NCBI GenBank assembly: GCA_001599595.1
Contig: BCHH01000004.1
Coordinates: forward strand, 1,195,997-1,259,996
DNA: 64,000 nt
DNA from: Beverwykella pulmonaria
Taxonomy: Eukaryota; Ascomycota; Dothideomycetes; Pleosporales; Melanommataceae
Reading direction: 5' to 3'
The notes under the pieces were generated by a model, which did no database searches, was not told the DNA's origin, and saw only the letters and a program-made list of their open reading frames with translations. A program made the position numbers and the translations under genes. Shown here in pieces: positions 45,508 through 59,327 of this stretch; within the stretch, counting starts at the first letter, position 1, and each line of letters starts with the position of its first letter.

Positions 45508-48500
45508 ATGACAATTGGGTCGCGCCAACGGTCCTCGTCCAACATATCGAATACGTCCGATCGATCAGGCCGTCGCGGGCCCCCGACTCCCCTCTCTGCG
45601 AATCGCTCCAACCTAGGGCACGACTTGACGCTGAAAGACGTCCAAGGCCTGGGTCTTGGGTCTCCCCCATCACTCCTCACGCCGTCTGCCAGCTCTCCAT
45701 ACCCGCTGCTCTCGCCAGGTCCAAACGGTTCATACTCCACGAGCCCGCGGGGCAGGGCACACACCGTGGCGGACCCGAACCTGGTCCAGCGCCAGCAGAG
45801 CTACCGGCACCAGCAGACCATGCACCAATACATTCCACCACCGCCTCCCCAGCCGACATCGACTCCGTCTTCCCATGGCATGAACCTTCCCCCACCGCCT
45901 CCGAGGCCTGCGAACAATCTCGGCGGAATTTCCATCCCCCCTCCTCCCTCCAATTATGGCTGGGGAGCTCCACGACAATACCAACAACATCCACCGCAGG
46001 CACCGCAACAGGGCTACAACCCGAGCCTATACCATGGCTATGAACGCAACATCCCTCCTCCGCCTGGGCCGCCGCCGCTTCAACAACAGCAGCAACATCA
46101 GGCTGAGGCGCCTCTGACCTCAGCAACCTACATTCCTGGAGGCGAGTCATTTGGTCCTGGTGTTGGAATTCCACCATTACATACAACAAGGCAGTATTCC
46201 GAGCCAGCCTTTTACAATGAAGACACATATTCGGCTACAACAGATGGTTCTACTACTAGTTTTCCTCCCCAGATGAACGGACAGTACGGCGCTAACAATG
46301 GGTTCAATGTTCCGCCCACCCCCAGCGGCCGCGGACACCTCAACATTCCCACCGATAGAGCCCAGAATTATGACTCGTCTGGCCCCCCGACAGCAACGTT
46401 GCAGAATCCCAACCCGCAGACTCATGGCAGTCTTTACTATCGCGGTGATAGCACGGGTACCACGCCCATCTCGCCCCACGATGCGTCACTGCAATGGCCT
46501 CCCGATCGCGTTCAGATATGGCTGGCCAGTAACGGCTTCTCGAGAGACTGGCAAGAGACATTCAAGACGCTGGGTCTGGAGGGTTCAAGATTTCTTGAGA
46601 TTGGGCGTGGGCATGGTGGGAAAGGCAATGTCGCTATGATGCACCAGGTCATCTTTCCGCAGCTGGCGAAACAATGTACAGCGAGCGGGACAGGCTGGGA
46701 CCAGAACCGGGAGCGGGACGAGGGCCGCAAACTACGCCGCCTCGTTCGCGCCATCGTGGAGACAGGCAGCTCAAATAATGTTAGAATGCCGCAACGCTCT
46801 GATACAGGTATGACTTTGCCAAGTGCTGGAACAGAGAATACTCTCGAAAACTCGCCATATCTGGGAAATTTTGGCTCAACGCCCACAACAGCCGGAGGCG
46901 GCGAAGATAGCCCTGGACGCCAGATGCCCCTACAGTCACCTGCATCGACGACAAGTGCACCAAGGCGGATATCGACCCAGCGCAACTATACCGTTCCTGG
47001 CCTTGGTCCGCCTCCTGACTACACAGAAACGTCGAATCAAACATCTAATCGAAGCGCATTTTCCAAAGAAGTCCTACGAGATCTAGATTCCAAGTCCAGG
47101 AAGCACAGCCCAAATGCATCTGGTGAATTTACTCCTTCTTCGTTTGGTGCTACGAACTATCGCGAGCAGATGAAGCAGGCAAGCCCGCAGCAGAGTCCTG
47201 GTCTCCAGCCTGCACGTCTTGCTACGAATGGCGGCCAGTTGAGCGCTGGTCTGAGTTCCTCTGCGCCGCGCTATTACACGCACCATCGTGGTAACAGTTC
47301 GGAATCAAACTTGTCCACATTTGCCACCAACGGCTCCATCACAGGGGGTTCTGGTCCTCCATCAGGGAGATCGTTTGACGGCCGCTCTGAAAGCCGGAAT
47401 GAATCCAGAAGGAATGGCTACGATGGCTCTCGGCCTGGAACAGGAATGTCGAGGCACGAGTCGAGACATGACAGCGCAGAGATTCCAACATCTGCAAAGG
47501 ACGCTCACAAGGGATTCTTACCCAAGTTTATGCGAAGAGATAAGAAGAAGGACGAGACTCATCCTTCTCCAGACGATACCAGTATAGATTCGCCTACTAG
47601 CCCAGTGGGCTACCGGCATCAACCCGGGGGTGCATTGTTTGCTAAAAATGGGATGAACTCGAGTGAAACGTCGCTCAATGACCGTCCCTCTTCGAGGAAA
47701 TCCGCTCAAACTGACTCAGAAAGCCGACCCACTGGACGTGGGCGTGGCTCATCGACGAGGGAAGGGGAGCGAAGATACGTGTTTGTCACGCCTGATGGTT
47801 GGAACTACCGCCTGGTCGATGTGTCAAACTCAACTTCAGCGTCAGCCTTAAGAGAGACGATCTGCGAAGGACTCGGCCTAACCCATGTTCCGGGCGTGCA
47901 ACTGCATCTCACATCGCCTGGCCAATCCGATCACGACGAGGTTCTCTCGGACTCGAAGTTGCTCAAAGCTCGGTCGCAGTGGGGTAACAGGTTTGGGGAC
48001 CTGAAGATATATCTTACTACCCCTCCCTCCATGCCGCCTTCTGCTGGACTGGGCGTCACATTCCCAGCGGCGCCAGGGAAGCCCATTGATGACACTACAT
48101 ATGCTCGCCTGAACGCCGATTCCCAATTGGATTCCCCTGATGTCAAGTCGGGAGAGTCTACACTCGTTCCTGACAAGACTGCCGCCCTGCGCAAACTCGC
48201 TGAAAAGAATGAGCTGACCCCAGAGGCTGTTGCAGAGCGATTGAATGGTGGCGGCAGAGCACCTGAGCCATCTTGGGCAGTCGGAGACGATCTTCCAGAG
48301 GAAGAGAGACAAAAAATTCTTGAGGCCGCTGCTGCCGAACACCAAAAACAGACTAAGCGCAAGCAGGACGCGTACCTAGCATCACGGCAGCAAAAGCTAA
48401 AGAAATCGTCTCCTGACACAGGTGCTTCTAGTAGTATGGATTTTGGCTTTCATAGTCCGGGTATCATTGACTTTGACGACCCGCGGGGCTCGCCATACGA

Positions 48501-51057
48501 AGAGAACAGAAGATTTGATGAGCGTAAGAAGAGTAAGCAGCTGGTACCGTTGCGGGAACCACCTCCAGCACCGGCCGAGTCGAGCACGCTTCTCAAAGCC
48601 AACTCCCTCACAAAGACCAAGAAGGAGCGCGAGTCGTGGCCTGGAAGTGAAGAGACTCAAACTAAAAGACTGTCAACAGACGCGGAGCCAGCCAAGCGGA
48701 AGGCTATTCCTCAAGGTCCAGGCGGCCTATCCAGTATCGCTGCAGCTATCATTGGAGCAGGAACCATTGGTAGCTCCGTGGGCGCAGCGAACAAAGCTTC
48801 TTTCGTCCCGAAACCCCCACCAAAAGATTCCACGCCAGATGTATCGCCCGAGAATATCCGCCCATCACAAAGAGTGTTGCAGGAAAATGGATTCGGCGTG
48901 TCCGGATCAGGCAGGAGCAGTCCAGGCGGGTCACCTCGTAGTGCTGGGTCCTTCACGATGAGTAAAGGCAATGTGCCGTTCAAAATACCTGACTATGAGG
49001 AAGATGAACCCGACGACTTTTCGCTTGATCGGCCGAACCTTACGCTCAGGATGCCAAGTGCGCCGAACCCTGCCATTACTAAACTCAAGGACGAACAGAT
49101 CTCGAGATCTCGATCGCCGCCAGATGTTAGTCCTCATTCAGCCCACGCGCCTCAGTCAACTTTGTCGAGGGAACCATCGAGGGTCTCCGTTTACGGACCG
49201 ACAATCGATTTTGAAGAATCGCGGGTATCCTTCTTCTCCAAATCCCCGATGCTTGGCCCCGTCGACTCGGAGGATGACGACTCCGATGAAGGGCTATTTG
49301 CTAAGCCACTCGAGAAAACAGGCCCCGCTACCCCTGCTAAGGACGGCCTCAACACTCCGAATGATCTTCGTAGTCAACGACCCTCTCTCACACTCAAGAC
49401 ATCAAGATCGAAGAATTCGCTTGACCGTGTTGCGGATAAATCAGCCGAACAAAGCGCAACCACGGATGATACACGTGCTTCGCAACCGAACGATCTGCAT
49501 CCGGAATCAGCTGCGTCTGCCACTTGGACAGACTCCCCCGATGACGCGAATAGGTTCATGCGTCGCGAATCGTTTGCCAGCGATCTTTGGGCAAATCGTC
49601 CGCCTGCTGAAGCACTTGTCGAACACCTTGACGAGTTTTTCCCTAATGTCAATCTTGACCAGCCGATGCTCGAAGAGGACTTTACAGATATGGATACATC
49701 GACAGAACTTAGCAGTGACTTCTCGAAAGACAGTCGGTCCGGTACCCCCATGTCTACCTTTGAAGATGCCAACACCCTCAGTGCCCTTACTGGAGGCTTC
49801 AATCGAGGGTCGACTGGTATGCAATCAATAGCACAGCGCAACATACGAAAATCCGGTGTTGGTCTCGGACGTACAAAGTCTATTCGTGAGGTGGTAAAAT
49901 CACAATATCTACCTCTAGAGAAGAAACCTCTTCCCGGGCCAGCCGCTGCCGGACCGTCCCGTGTCACCACCCTCCGCGGCAGTGGGGACATTGTCAGAAG
50001 GAAGTCGACGAAGATGTTTCACGCGAAGATCGAGCAAGTGAAGCCGCCGAGAGGTTCAAGATTGATTCAACTAGAAACGATCCCTCAAGACCACATACCT
50101 CTCCCGCAACGTCAGCCGACCTTCAAATGGATGAAGGGTCAACTTATTGGAAAGGGAACCTTTGGACGGGTTTACCTCGGTGTGAACATTACGGCTGGTG
50201 AGCTGATCGCCGTCAAACAAGTTGAGGTCAACCCCAAAGCTGCTGGTTCGGATAAGGACAAAGTCAAGGAACTTGTCAAGAGTTTGGATATCGAGATTGA
50301 TACAATGCAACATCTCGATCACCCCAACATCGTTCAATACCTTGGTTGCGAGAAGAAGGAGTATAGTATCTCCATTTTCCTGGAGTACATTAGTGGTGGC
50401 TCCGTCGGCTCCTGTCTCCGCAAACACGGTAAATTCGAGGAATCCGTCGTCAGCTCCCTTACCAGGCAGACGCTGTGCGGTCTTTCGTATCTGCACAGGG
50501 AGGGCATTCTACATCGCGACCTCAAAGCAGACAACATTCTTCTAGATATCGACGGCACCTGCAAGATCTCTGATTTTGGTATCTCGAAGAAGACGGACAA
50601 TATCTACGGCAACGACATAACGAACAGCATGCAGGGCTCTGTCTTCTGGATGGCACCTGAGGTCATTCGCTCCCAAGGCCAGGGTTACTCGGCTAAGGTC
50701 GACATCTGGTCGCTCGGCTGCGTGGTGCTCGAGATGTTTGCAGGACGACGTCCGTGGTCCAAGGAAGAAGCCATTGGCGCAATCTACAAGTTAGGCAGTC
50801 TCAACCAAGCGCCACCTATTCCGGAAGACGTTTCTAGAGTCATCGGCGTGGAGGGGCTGAGCTTTATGTACGACTGCTTCACGATGTAAGTCCCCACTTC
50901 ACACGAATAGACAGCGATTTTACTAACAGCACACAGTGATCCGGCTGAACGACCAACGGCAGAAACACTGTTAAGAGCGCCATTCTGCTTTACCGACCCG
51001 AACTACAATTTCTTAGACACGGAGCTGTCCGCAAAAATTCGAGGCGCCTTCCAGTAA
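45508..51057 (+). CDS. bckA: MAP kinase kinase kinase of the cell-wall-integrity pathway (BCK1/MIK-1 type)
   Basis: Exons 45508-50885 and 50937-51057 with a 51-nt intron give 1832 residues. The long N-terminus is Pro/Gln/Ser-rich and disordered. A SAM-like domain lies near 330-415 (WPPDRVQIWLASNGFS). A ubiquitin-fold/Ras-association-like region lies near 757-845 (RYVFVTPDGWNYRLVDVSN). The kinase domain starts near 1541: LIGKGTFGRVYLG, IAVKQVEV, LHRDLKADNILL, ISDFGISKK and GSVFWMAPEVI. The splice restores DCFTIDPAERPTAETLL. Length and C-terminal kinase fit Bck1 rather than the shorter Ste11. Bck1 phosphorylates the MAPKK of the wall-stress pathway downstream of PKC. The ATG at 45508 is the first in the frame; a further upstream exon cannot be excluded. 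Confidence 0.9.
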
Positions 51058-52260
51058 ACTCGTCGTCATTGGTACATCTTTTCTGCCTCTCACTACGATG
51101 TACGGTGGCCATTTCCCGACACTTTATTTCCTTTCCTGCCTTGAGAAGCTCATATACCCTCTTTGGTGTTTTGCTTTCTTTTCGTTAGCTAATGTTTTCT
51201 TCTCTTACCGCTGGTGTAGCAACGGCTGTTCTCACCATGACACTACGAATTTTCTTGGACATTTCTCGTGGGGTTTCCAGCGAGGCGTTGCGGGATGAAT
51301 TCATGGGTTCATTGAAGGAAGATAGGATAAGAGGGGGATATGCTGGGGAGCTTTGCATGTGTACGTACGTGCATGTGGAAGGAACGAGCAAGATCAGCGA
51401 CTGATAGGGGTCGGTCCTGAGTAGTAGTAGTCATCACTTAGTGTAGTTGCAATTCGCTCTGCCTTTTGCATCCAGCAAAGGTGCGTATGCAAAACCTTTT
51501 ACCAAGTGCCAAAGTCATGCTTTCTTGCTCCATCGCGTGATTTCGCTCCGTTTCGTAATTCCTATTCTTCTCGTCCTAGTTCTCTATTATTCTGAAAGGA
51601 TGAATCATAACAACATCCCTTCTTGCTCGCTGTTCAACGAGTGATCATTACTACTGTTTTTGTTAGTACGACTTGTTTTCTGAAAGAAGACAGAAGCAGC
51701 GAGGGGTTTATACGAAGGGGTACGGGACGGAGGGCGAGGGTGAGCATGTTTAATGATTTATTTTTTGTCCCTCACTTAACGCGGGCAGGAATGCTATGTT
51801 CTGTATACAATCCTTCAGGACCAACGAGATAATTAGCAGCGCAATGGTCTGGACACCAAGCTGGAGTGACATTGTCTTGGCAGACTATTAAGTCAATGGG
51901 GTTATACGGCATAGGGAAGGCCAGTTTTTCATGCAGTCTCACGAGAAACAGGATGTATGAGTGACGAATGTGATATTTGAATGGGATATCATGCGTAGTC
52001 TAATACGATAGGACACAAGAAACTAAGAATTAAGAAATAAAAGAACCCTAAATCCCGACCGCGTGGTTTGCGCGGTCTGAGGGGGGTATAAACGCCGCGG
52101 TAAATGCCCAACAAACAAGTCCCTTTCTTCATATGAACAGAACAGTAACAAAGCCGTCCAATATGCTAATATACTGGTACACAAGAAATGTACATTTTCA
52201 TCTATAACCACCATCCGCCCCAAACCCGGCTTATCTATCCAATACAGTTTGCATGCTCGT
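51058..52260. other. intergenic, convergent
   Basis: About 1.2 kb of 3' flank shared by BCK1 (+) and tyrosinase (-). ORFs of 65-70 codons here have no features. Confidence 0.5.
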
Positions 52261-54510
52261 CTAAGTTGTCTCAGAGTACAAATACTTCCCGCTCTCGTCC
52301 ACATACTCAATCGTCTGCTTCGTCGCGCAGTATCCGTTCTCCTGCTCAGGCGACGTGTACCCAGGGAACACCATCGTGCCGGTCGGGTACGCGGGAGACA
52401 CGCTAGTCGGGTTCTCATTCGTAGGAGGCGTAGGCGGGTACACATCGATCGGGGCGGGCGTGTACACGAACGGCTTGCCAGCGGGCTTGCCCTCGGTCGC
52501 AGCAGGGATCTTGACGTAGTCGCCGAGAGAAGGCAGCTCCTCAGGGGTGGATGCGGGAGTAACAGGGCAGGTTTTGGCGTAGACGTGGAAGCCTGGGATT
52601 TGGTCTGCGGGGATCTCATCGCCGCCAGGCCCGATGACTTTGTAGTGCAGGTTGTCCTTGAGGTAGGCCTCGATATCGTCGGGGTGCAGAGACTTGAGTT
52701 CGCCGGAGGCCTCCTTGCCCTGCAGTGCGCTGGTAAGTGGGATGCAGCCCTCGGTGATGACAGGGATGGTAGTGTTGCCGCCATTGCCCTTGGAGCCGCC
52801 GAGAACACCATAGGCGCCAACGTAGTTGGGGGACTCGGTGAAGTCGCCAGTGGAGTTGGAGTACGGGGAGGTGGAGTTGGTCGGGTATGGGACGGTGACG
52901 TTAGAAGTCGAGTTTCCGGCGGAGACATCGCCAATGAAGCAGTGCACAGTGTAGGATCCGTCCATGACGTACTTGTTGGCGATGATGGACAGAACGGTGT
53001 GGTGGTCGCCATCCTTGAACGGGCGGCCTTCGTACTGGCCGGTGGAGGTGGAGCGCTTCTTGCTGGAGCTGTTGGGGCCGTACAGGCTGGCCACGGCGGC
53101 GCGGACAGAGGCGGCGGTTGGCGAGCCGTTGGTCTCGGGGTATGTGTATCCAAGGGCGCGGGTGTTCTTGACATCGTTGCTGGTGAAGTAGTTGCCGGCC
53201 GTGTCCTTGGTGAAGGGCTTCAGGGGGGAGTTGGAGTTCTTAGCCTCGCCAGCGTTCCACTGCGCCATATTCCGGTTGATGTTGCCGTTGGCCATGTAGG
53301 TGTTGGGGGAAACGACCTGGTACAGGGCAAGGAGACGGTCGATATTGGTGTGGTGGAGCCAGAAGATAGGATCGAACGAAGAGTAGTCGAGATAGTACAT
53401 GTGTCCTCCAGATTCACCACCAGTTGTAACGTGGACAATATCGTGGATCGACTCGAAGCTATCGGGGTTGTTTCCGTTCTGGGCAATGCGGACACCAATG
53501 GCAGACGTGCTGACGGATCCCCAAGACGCGCCGCTCATGAACAGGCCGTAAACACGGTCACGGAGGTTAATGCGGAGGCTGTTCATGCGTGAATTCAGCT
53601 CGTTGTTGTTGCTGCGAGACGGGTTGGAAACGGGACGACGGAGCGTGGTGGGGAAGTTTCCGTAGGGGCCGCCTCCCATCTCAGCCGGAAGGGAAGATCC
53701 CCACGTGTACGAGTAGATAGGGTTGGCAATGGTGACCTGGCCGGAAGGCTTGGTCACAGTAACGGTCGCGTCGCGAATGGAGGCGGGGACGTTGGTCTGA
53801 CCGCTTGGCGGAGCCTTCGCCCAGTCCCAGTACGGCATGCGGAGAGTCCTTGCGGCGGACTTCCAGCGGGCCTGCTGGGCCGTTGGGAAGGTGGCAATGA
53901 CCTCGTTGACGCTCTGGTACCATGCTTGCTATTACAAAATCAGCCATTGCATCCTGATCAATGCCCGTGACTTTTCCATACCTCATAAATGGCCAGATAG
54001 GGTCTGTGCCACGTTCCGAACAGAACGGAGGCGTGGGGACAGAAACCAGCACTGTTCAACAAAGGCGTGGGGAAGTTGTTCCACGATACGTAAGGACGGC
54101 CGTGGACACCTGCCGACAATTAGCCCCCCTTCCGTCTCGGTAGCCATCCGAAGTTACGCACCCGCAATCTGATAGTACGACATCCTATCTGTCTTATCCT
54201 TGGCCTTGAACCTTTCCATTCCCAAAAGATAGAGATTCCACTGGTCGGCGTTCTTCTGCAGGTCGCGGATCTCCAGACGCGGAGAGAGAACAGTGTTAGA
54301 TCCCACAACACCGGTAATGGCAATGTTGTTGGCGCGAGCCTCCAGAATACTCCTCGTTTCCTCGAGGTGAGCCTCCATGGCCTCGGCGGATCGGTGGGCG
54401 AGATGCTTATGGCCATGGGCATTGTGGGAGATGGCGACGGTGGCCTGGAGCATCACGAAGAGGGCGAAGAGCATAGTCATCATGCCTCGCGGCTTGCTGT
54501 GTGCGGCCAT
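52261..54510 (-). CDS. tyrosinase (type-3 copper oxidase)
   Basis: Exons 54162-54510, 53982-54109 and 52261-53928 with introns of 52 and 53 nt give 714 residues. A signal peptide is likely (MMTMLFALFVMLQATVA). CuA ligands are the His residues in GVHGRPYVSWNNF, GFCPHASVLF and GTWHRPYLAIYE. CuB ligands are in ESIHDIVHV and IFWLHHTNIDR. Tyrosinases hydroxylate monophenols and oxidise diphenols to quinones, feeding melanin. The C-terminal 250 residues form the extension that in fungal tyrosinases shields the active site until cleaved. The start at 54510 is the first ATG; the frame stays open further up but without an ATG. No melanin polyketide gene adjoins. A predicted secreted form would suit extracellular phenol oxidation. 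Confidence 0.92.
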
Positions 54511-57500
54511 GATGCCGTCTTTTCTAATGCAATCGTCTTGAGCTGATAAAAGAGGGGACAGGACAGGCAAAAGGAGAGGGGCCTGAATCCAAGGAAATAG
54601 AAACTAAATTAAAGAAGGATGCAGCTGTAAAGAGCGTAACGACGTCGGAAATTTCCTCAGTCTGAGAGAAAGACAATGGAGGGGAGGGAAAAGCAACCAC
54701 GACGTCAAGGACGGTGGAGTATTAGTTACAATATGGGCATCCATAGGCAGGGGCGGGCGGTCGGGAGGTCATATAGCGAGGGCGCTGGCTGGTTATTTTG
54801 GGGGCGTCTCCGTGGGCCTTCCACTCGCGGCCGTGAGCGGTGGAAGGCGCATCGTATTCGCGGCGTGCAGTAGGCGTGATTGGCCGCCTGGGAGCCGCTG
54901 TGGGCACGACGTTGCCCGAAGCGTGCAGCCTGCTCTGAGATCTGCGACGTCTGTCCCCCTGAGTTAACCGTATACGAGGGTGCGGCGGAGCCAGACAGCC
55001 AGCTGCTAGGACGGATCTGGACAGAGGGCAAGACCCTGTGCTGGTGAGAGGTGAAGTGTAGAACCCCGACTCACCTCATGGCCGGCCCTCTCTCTCGTCC
55101 CGTCGCACAGGCGCACGCGCTGACGAGAAACACCGCGCTACTCCCCGCTGTCTGCGGTTGTCTATCCCCTAGAGAACACGCGGCATGCGCTATCGAGAAG
55201 GACGAAATGGGCTGCCGATCGCCCTAAAAGGGCCTGTGAGGTTTGCGGTGGACGCAGTGTGCGGCTCGTGACAGCCCGCCCTCAGCCATCGTGCAGCCAC
55301 AAGCAGTTCGCGAGTCGCACCTCTCACTCCACCCGTCCACCACGCTGCCACCACGCAGCGGACTCCGTGCTGGTCAGCGTGGAAATTCACCAAATTGCAG
55401 GCCGCCAGCAGCGACGCCGTTGGTCGACCCAGCCGCCTTTATGAGAGACGTCTCAGGCAAGGACGGGCAGTCGAGAGATGACATCAGCTTCTTGTCTCCA
55501 ACGCTGCACTGGGAAGAGCTCGCGTGCATCTTTCATCTCTGCAAGATGGCGGTCGCCTGCGCATGAGGGACAGAGATTGAGAGCATCGACGTTGCGACGT
55601 GCCTGGACAGGGTTCGCCGGCAATCCTCCCATTCATGGGCCCGTCTGCTTGCCAGGTGCCGCACATCTCAATTCCTTCCTTCTTCGGCGCGTTTCAGCGT
55701 CTGCACGTCTGCATCGGGGCCTTGGCAGCCAATTCAATGTGTCAAAGTCCGCCTTTATGCCTATCCCGTTCTAGATGCGACCTGTCAAATGCCTACGTGC
55801 GCCTCAAAGCAAAGCGACCCTCAACAAACTCGGTTTTTGTCATACGGAAAGAACACAGGACACCGCCAAATGCCAACCACGACACAGCATCATAATTCAT
55901 CTCCACAACACACAGCTGTCCGAACGGTCAGCGCTGAATGCCAAACCCCCCGATGTCCAGCACCGAGTGCACACGTGCACACACTGGCTGCACAGCCTCC
56001 TCACGGAAGCCACATATCGGCAAGCGAACAGGACAAGCTTTGTAGACAACAAAAAGGCTCCAGCTTTCACGAGCGGAGCTGAAACACAGCTATATCTCCG
56101 CAGCAGTCTGGGTAATATGCAAGTGTATGTTCGAGCGGCCGGAATACTTACAAAGGATCTAAAAATCCCCGCGCCGTCTTGGGAGTATGCTGTCTCAGTT
56201 CCATTTAGCAACGGTAATTCGACTTCTACCTCTCACCTAGATGTCCATGTACGCCGTTCCCGCACCACTCAAGCTCATCTTTTCACATTCACTAGTTTGT
56301 CTCGTCCTCATCTATTCCCAATCTAGAACGCCGGCCTCTCCTTTTTTTATACACTCACGCCACACTAAACCTAACCTCTGGCCACTGTCAATGAGCCTCC
56401 TAGACTAATAAACTTAGTCCCATGTGGAATACACGCCTACAAAAAGGTAGACTCGTACAACCTCCCTGTTTAGAATAGTGCCGCCGAATCCGCCAATCTT
56501 TCTTGTACGGCGTAACCCCAGCCTGTCAAGCCGTCTCGCTCGCATCCTCGCCGCTGGAACCTACACAAAGAAGCCAGAACACCAACAACTGTTTCTGTAC
56601 CTCAACATGTATACTAACGCAATAGTCGACGTGTCAATCGCCTCGCCTCGACATGTCTCGGCGCTTCTACGCCACGTACATGGACATGTGTCCTCGACAT
56701 GCATGTGCAGACGAGAGAACACATCACATACAAAAATGATTCAAGTAATTACTAGCCATCGAAAAGACAATCCTACCAATATGACAGACAACGCCTCCTC
56801 CTCCTCCTTACATTGCCGCGACGCCCCTAGAGCTGACTAATCTTTGCGCCTCTAAAGTAAATTCAGCCCTGCAGCGTGAACAATAGCACAGTCTGTCTTA
56901 CACCTCGAATTAATGGGACTCCCATGTGGCTACAGCCCCTGTGTGCTGAAACGTCGAAGCTTCACTATGGCGTCTATTTTCTTTTGTTTTCTTTTACTGT
57001 ATTTGCTGGTTACGAGATGTGGCACGCTGCGTGGACGCATGGCGGGCCTCCTGCGGAGGCCCCTCGGAGGCCTATCGGGCCGGGTGTCTACGGGTCACGT
57101 GACACATCATATATATAGTTTCTCCGAATCCTCTGAGTATCCTCAAGGATTCGCCTCGACTCTGATGAATCAAGCCTGCTTACTTCTGATCCATCCCTTC
57201 GTTCTGTTCCCTGCCAGCACTGCTCTCACATGTATACTATATCAGTTGCCCCGGGTTCAACATCATTGGAGGCGGAAGACGAGATTGTGGTCTTTCGCCG
57301 CGGAACGTTCGACAGGACCATAGACAGAGATTGCGGGGATGCAATATGCGAGGATATCAAATCGATTCCATCCACGTCCATGCGCAGGACTCCCAAATGC
57401 AATCCGTAACCCAATCCAGTCAACGCCAGCGCTCATGCTCATTAGAGACATGATATGCAACCCATTTCTACGCTCTGATCCGACCCAATCCAATTCAATC

Positions 57501-57577
57501 TAAAACCCACCTGTTTTTACCTGATGAACGCCAGAATCGTGAACGTCGTATTTTCACCCTGCTAACTCACAAGCGTA
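54511..57577. other. longest intergenic stretch, no gene supported
   Basis: Over 3 kb between the tyrosinase start and the 3' end of the J-protein gene. The first part should hold the tyrosinase promoter. GC-rich sequence up to about 55500 gives way to more mixed sequence. The longest ORF (55775-56326, 183 codons) is compositionally random-looking with no domain, signal peptide or supporting splice. I see no repeat, tRNA or transposon. Confidence 0.45.
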
Positions 57578-59327
57578 CTACTTCCTCTTTCCCTTCTTCC
57601 CTCCGCCTCCTCCTTTTGCCGTTGAAGCAGGCGCCGCGTGGCCAAAATCTTTGATGTGCTGAAAGAGCTGCGTCTTGCTTGGGAACCCTGCTTTGCACAT
57701 GGCGCACTTGAACTGGAGATCTGATTCGTTCTGCTCAGCGAGCTTGGCGGCTTTCTTTGCGCGCTTCTGCGCCGCGGCGCCGAGTTTGGGCGTTGATGGT
57801 TGCATGGAGGAAATGCCTGGCGTAGAGATGCCGGTTTCGGTCTCGTCGGTGGTAGATGGGGCCTCGGGGCCTGTGGCGGTAGAGGGCGACAGTCGGAAGC
57901 CGGCAAGACGGGCCTCGATGTCGGAGCGGGAGGCGTATTCATCGTCGGAGTCGGAGTCTTCGGAGGAAGGGGTGGAAGTCGAGGGTTCGTTGGGAGGCGG
58001 GAGGGAATGGTGCTGTGCCTCTGGTTTTGCGTCTTGCTCGTCCGAGTCTGTGATGGAGTCGTCGACTTCAAGTGCTCCGATCTCGTCTGTGAGGTCTTCG
58101 GCAGACGCACTCGGACTACTCGAGTCTTTACTATGCCCTGAGGCTTCTGCTCCTGCCGAGGCAGGTGTTATGGCACCGCTGCTTGCGACGTCGGAGTCGA
58201 GATGGAGCTTCACATTGTCCTTTTGCATCCTCCGCTTGAGCGCGTACACCGACTTCTGGTGTTTCTTGCTCTTTTCATGGGCATCGTACTGCTTCTCGCT
58301 CTTGAACGTTTTATGACAAGCCACACACTCGTAAATCTCCTCTTCAGCGTCTAGCTCGTCTTCCTCTTCGCCTTCCCCTTCCGGCTCATCGGCATCTCTC
58401 ACATGCGTCCACGCTGGCACGGCGTCCTGTGTTTTGGCGGCATGCATGGCTCGTGCCCGTGCCGACTGTGCTTGGATGGCGGCCCTCTGCTCCTTTGCCA
58501 TCTCGTCAGCCGACTTGAACGGCACTGTGTTGGGCGTGTATCGCGGATCGCGCCGCCGCACGAACAAGACCAGCTGCCTGACTGCGGCGTTGAAGTCCCG
58601 TATGCCATCTTCGCGTATCCGCCTGTTCTCCTTCTCCATCATGCGGCGCACGCGCCGATCGGGGGCGTCTGAAAGGCGGTAGAGGTCCATCCACGCGAAC
58701 GTCTTCCTCGTCGCAAATCCATTCCACACCGCGTAGAAGTTGCGCACCACATCCTTGAACGTGTCGTCCTTGTGTCCAAAGGAGGGGTAGTCCGGCACAT
58801 CGACGCCCTCGTAATCCGCCGCATGCTGCTCCTCGCGCGCCAGCTGCTCGAACGTGTCGCGGAGGAAGCCGTAGAAGCCGCTCGGCGAGTCTGAGAAATC
58901 GACGTTGCCGCTGAACTTGCCCAGCATCCCCATGATGTCCTCGGCGGTGGTAACGCGCATGTTGTGCTCGTAGTGGGCCTCTCCGCCGCCGGACCCGCCC
59001 CGCAGTATGTCGCCCTCGTGCGCATCGTACCAGGCGCGCTCTTGTCTGTCGGAGAGGACCTGGTAGGCGGACTGGACCTGTGCGAAGAGGGCGGTCGTGC
59101 GCTCGACGTCGCCGTAGTTGCGGTCCGGGTGGAACTCGAGGGCTTTCTTGCGGTAGGCTTTTTTGATTCTGGGCGTGTTAGATGCACCGCTGGTGTTCGC
59201 GATCGAGGAGTGCGTACTCGTCCTCTGTGGCGTTTCGCTCCACGTCCAGCAACTCGTAGTAGCTCGTCTTCACCTCGGCGCTGCCGCCGGCTGCGGCATG
59301 CGCGCCGGACGACTGAGAGGCACCCAT
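57578..59327 (-). CDS. JJJ1-type J-domain protein with C2H2 zinc fingers
   Basis: Exons 59218-59327 and 57578-59168 with a 49-nt intron (gtacgc...ccag) give 566 residues. The intron splits the J domain: TSYYELLDVERNATEDE joins IKKAYRKKALEFHPDRNYGD with the HPD tripeptide. Later come FYGFLRDTFEQLA and the FYAVWNGFATRKTFAW motif of JJJ1/DNAJC21. An acidic stretch precedes a U1-type C2H2 finger (YECVACHKTFKSEKQYDAH), and a second finger (FKCAMCKAGFPSKTQL) lies near the basic, glycine-rich C-terminus. JJJ1 stimulates Hsp70 on late pre-60S ribosomal particles in the cytosol and helps release the shuttling factor Arx1. The assignment rests on this full domain order. It is divergent from the SPX-RING gene. 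Confidence 0.9.

Noticed and set aside
52249..53592. 447-codon plus-strand ORF opposite tyrosinase
   Set aside because: Antisense shadow of a GC-rich exon; Val/Gly/Arg-rich composition typical of such shadows.
55775..56326. 183-codon ORF in the 3-kb spacer
   Set aside because: Random-looking composition, no signal peptide, no domain and no splice support.
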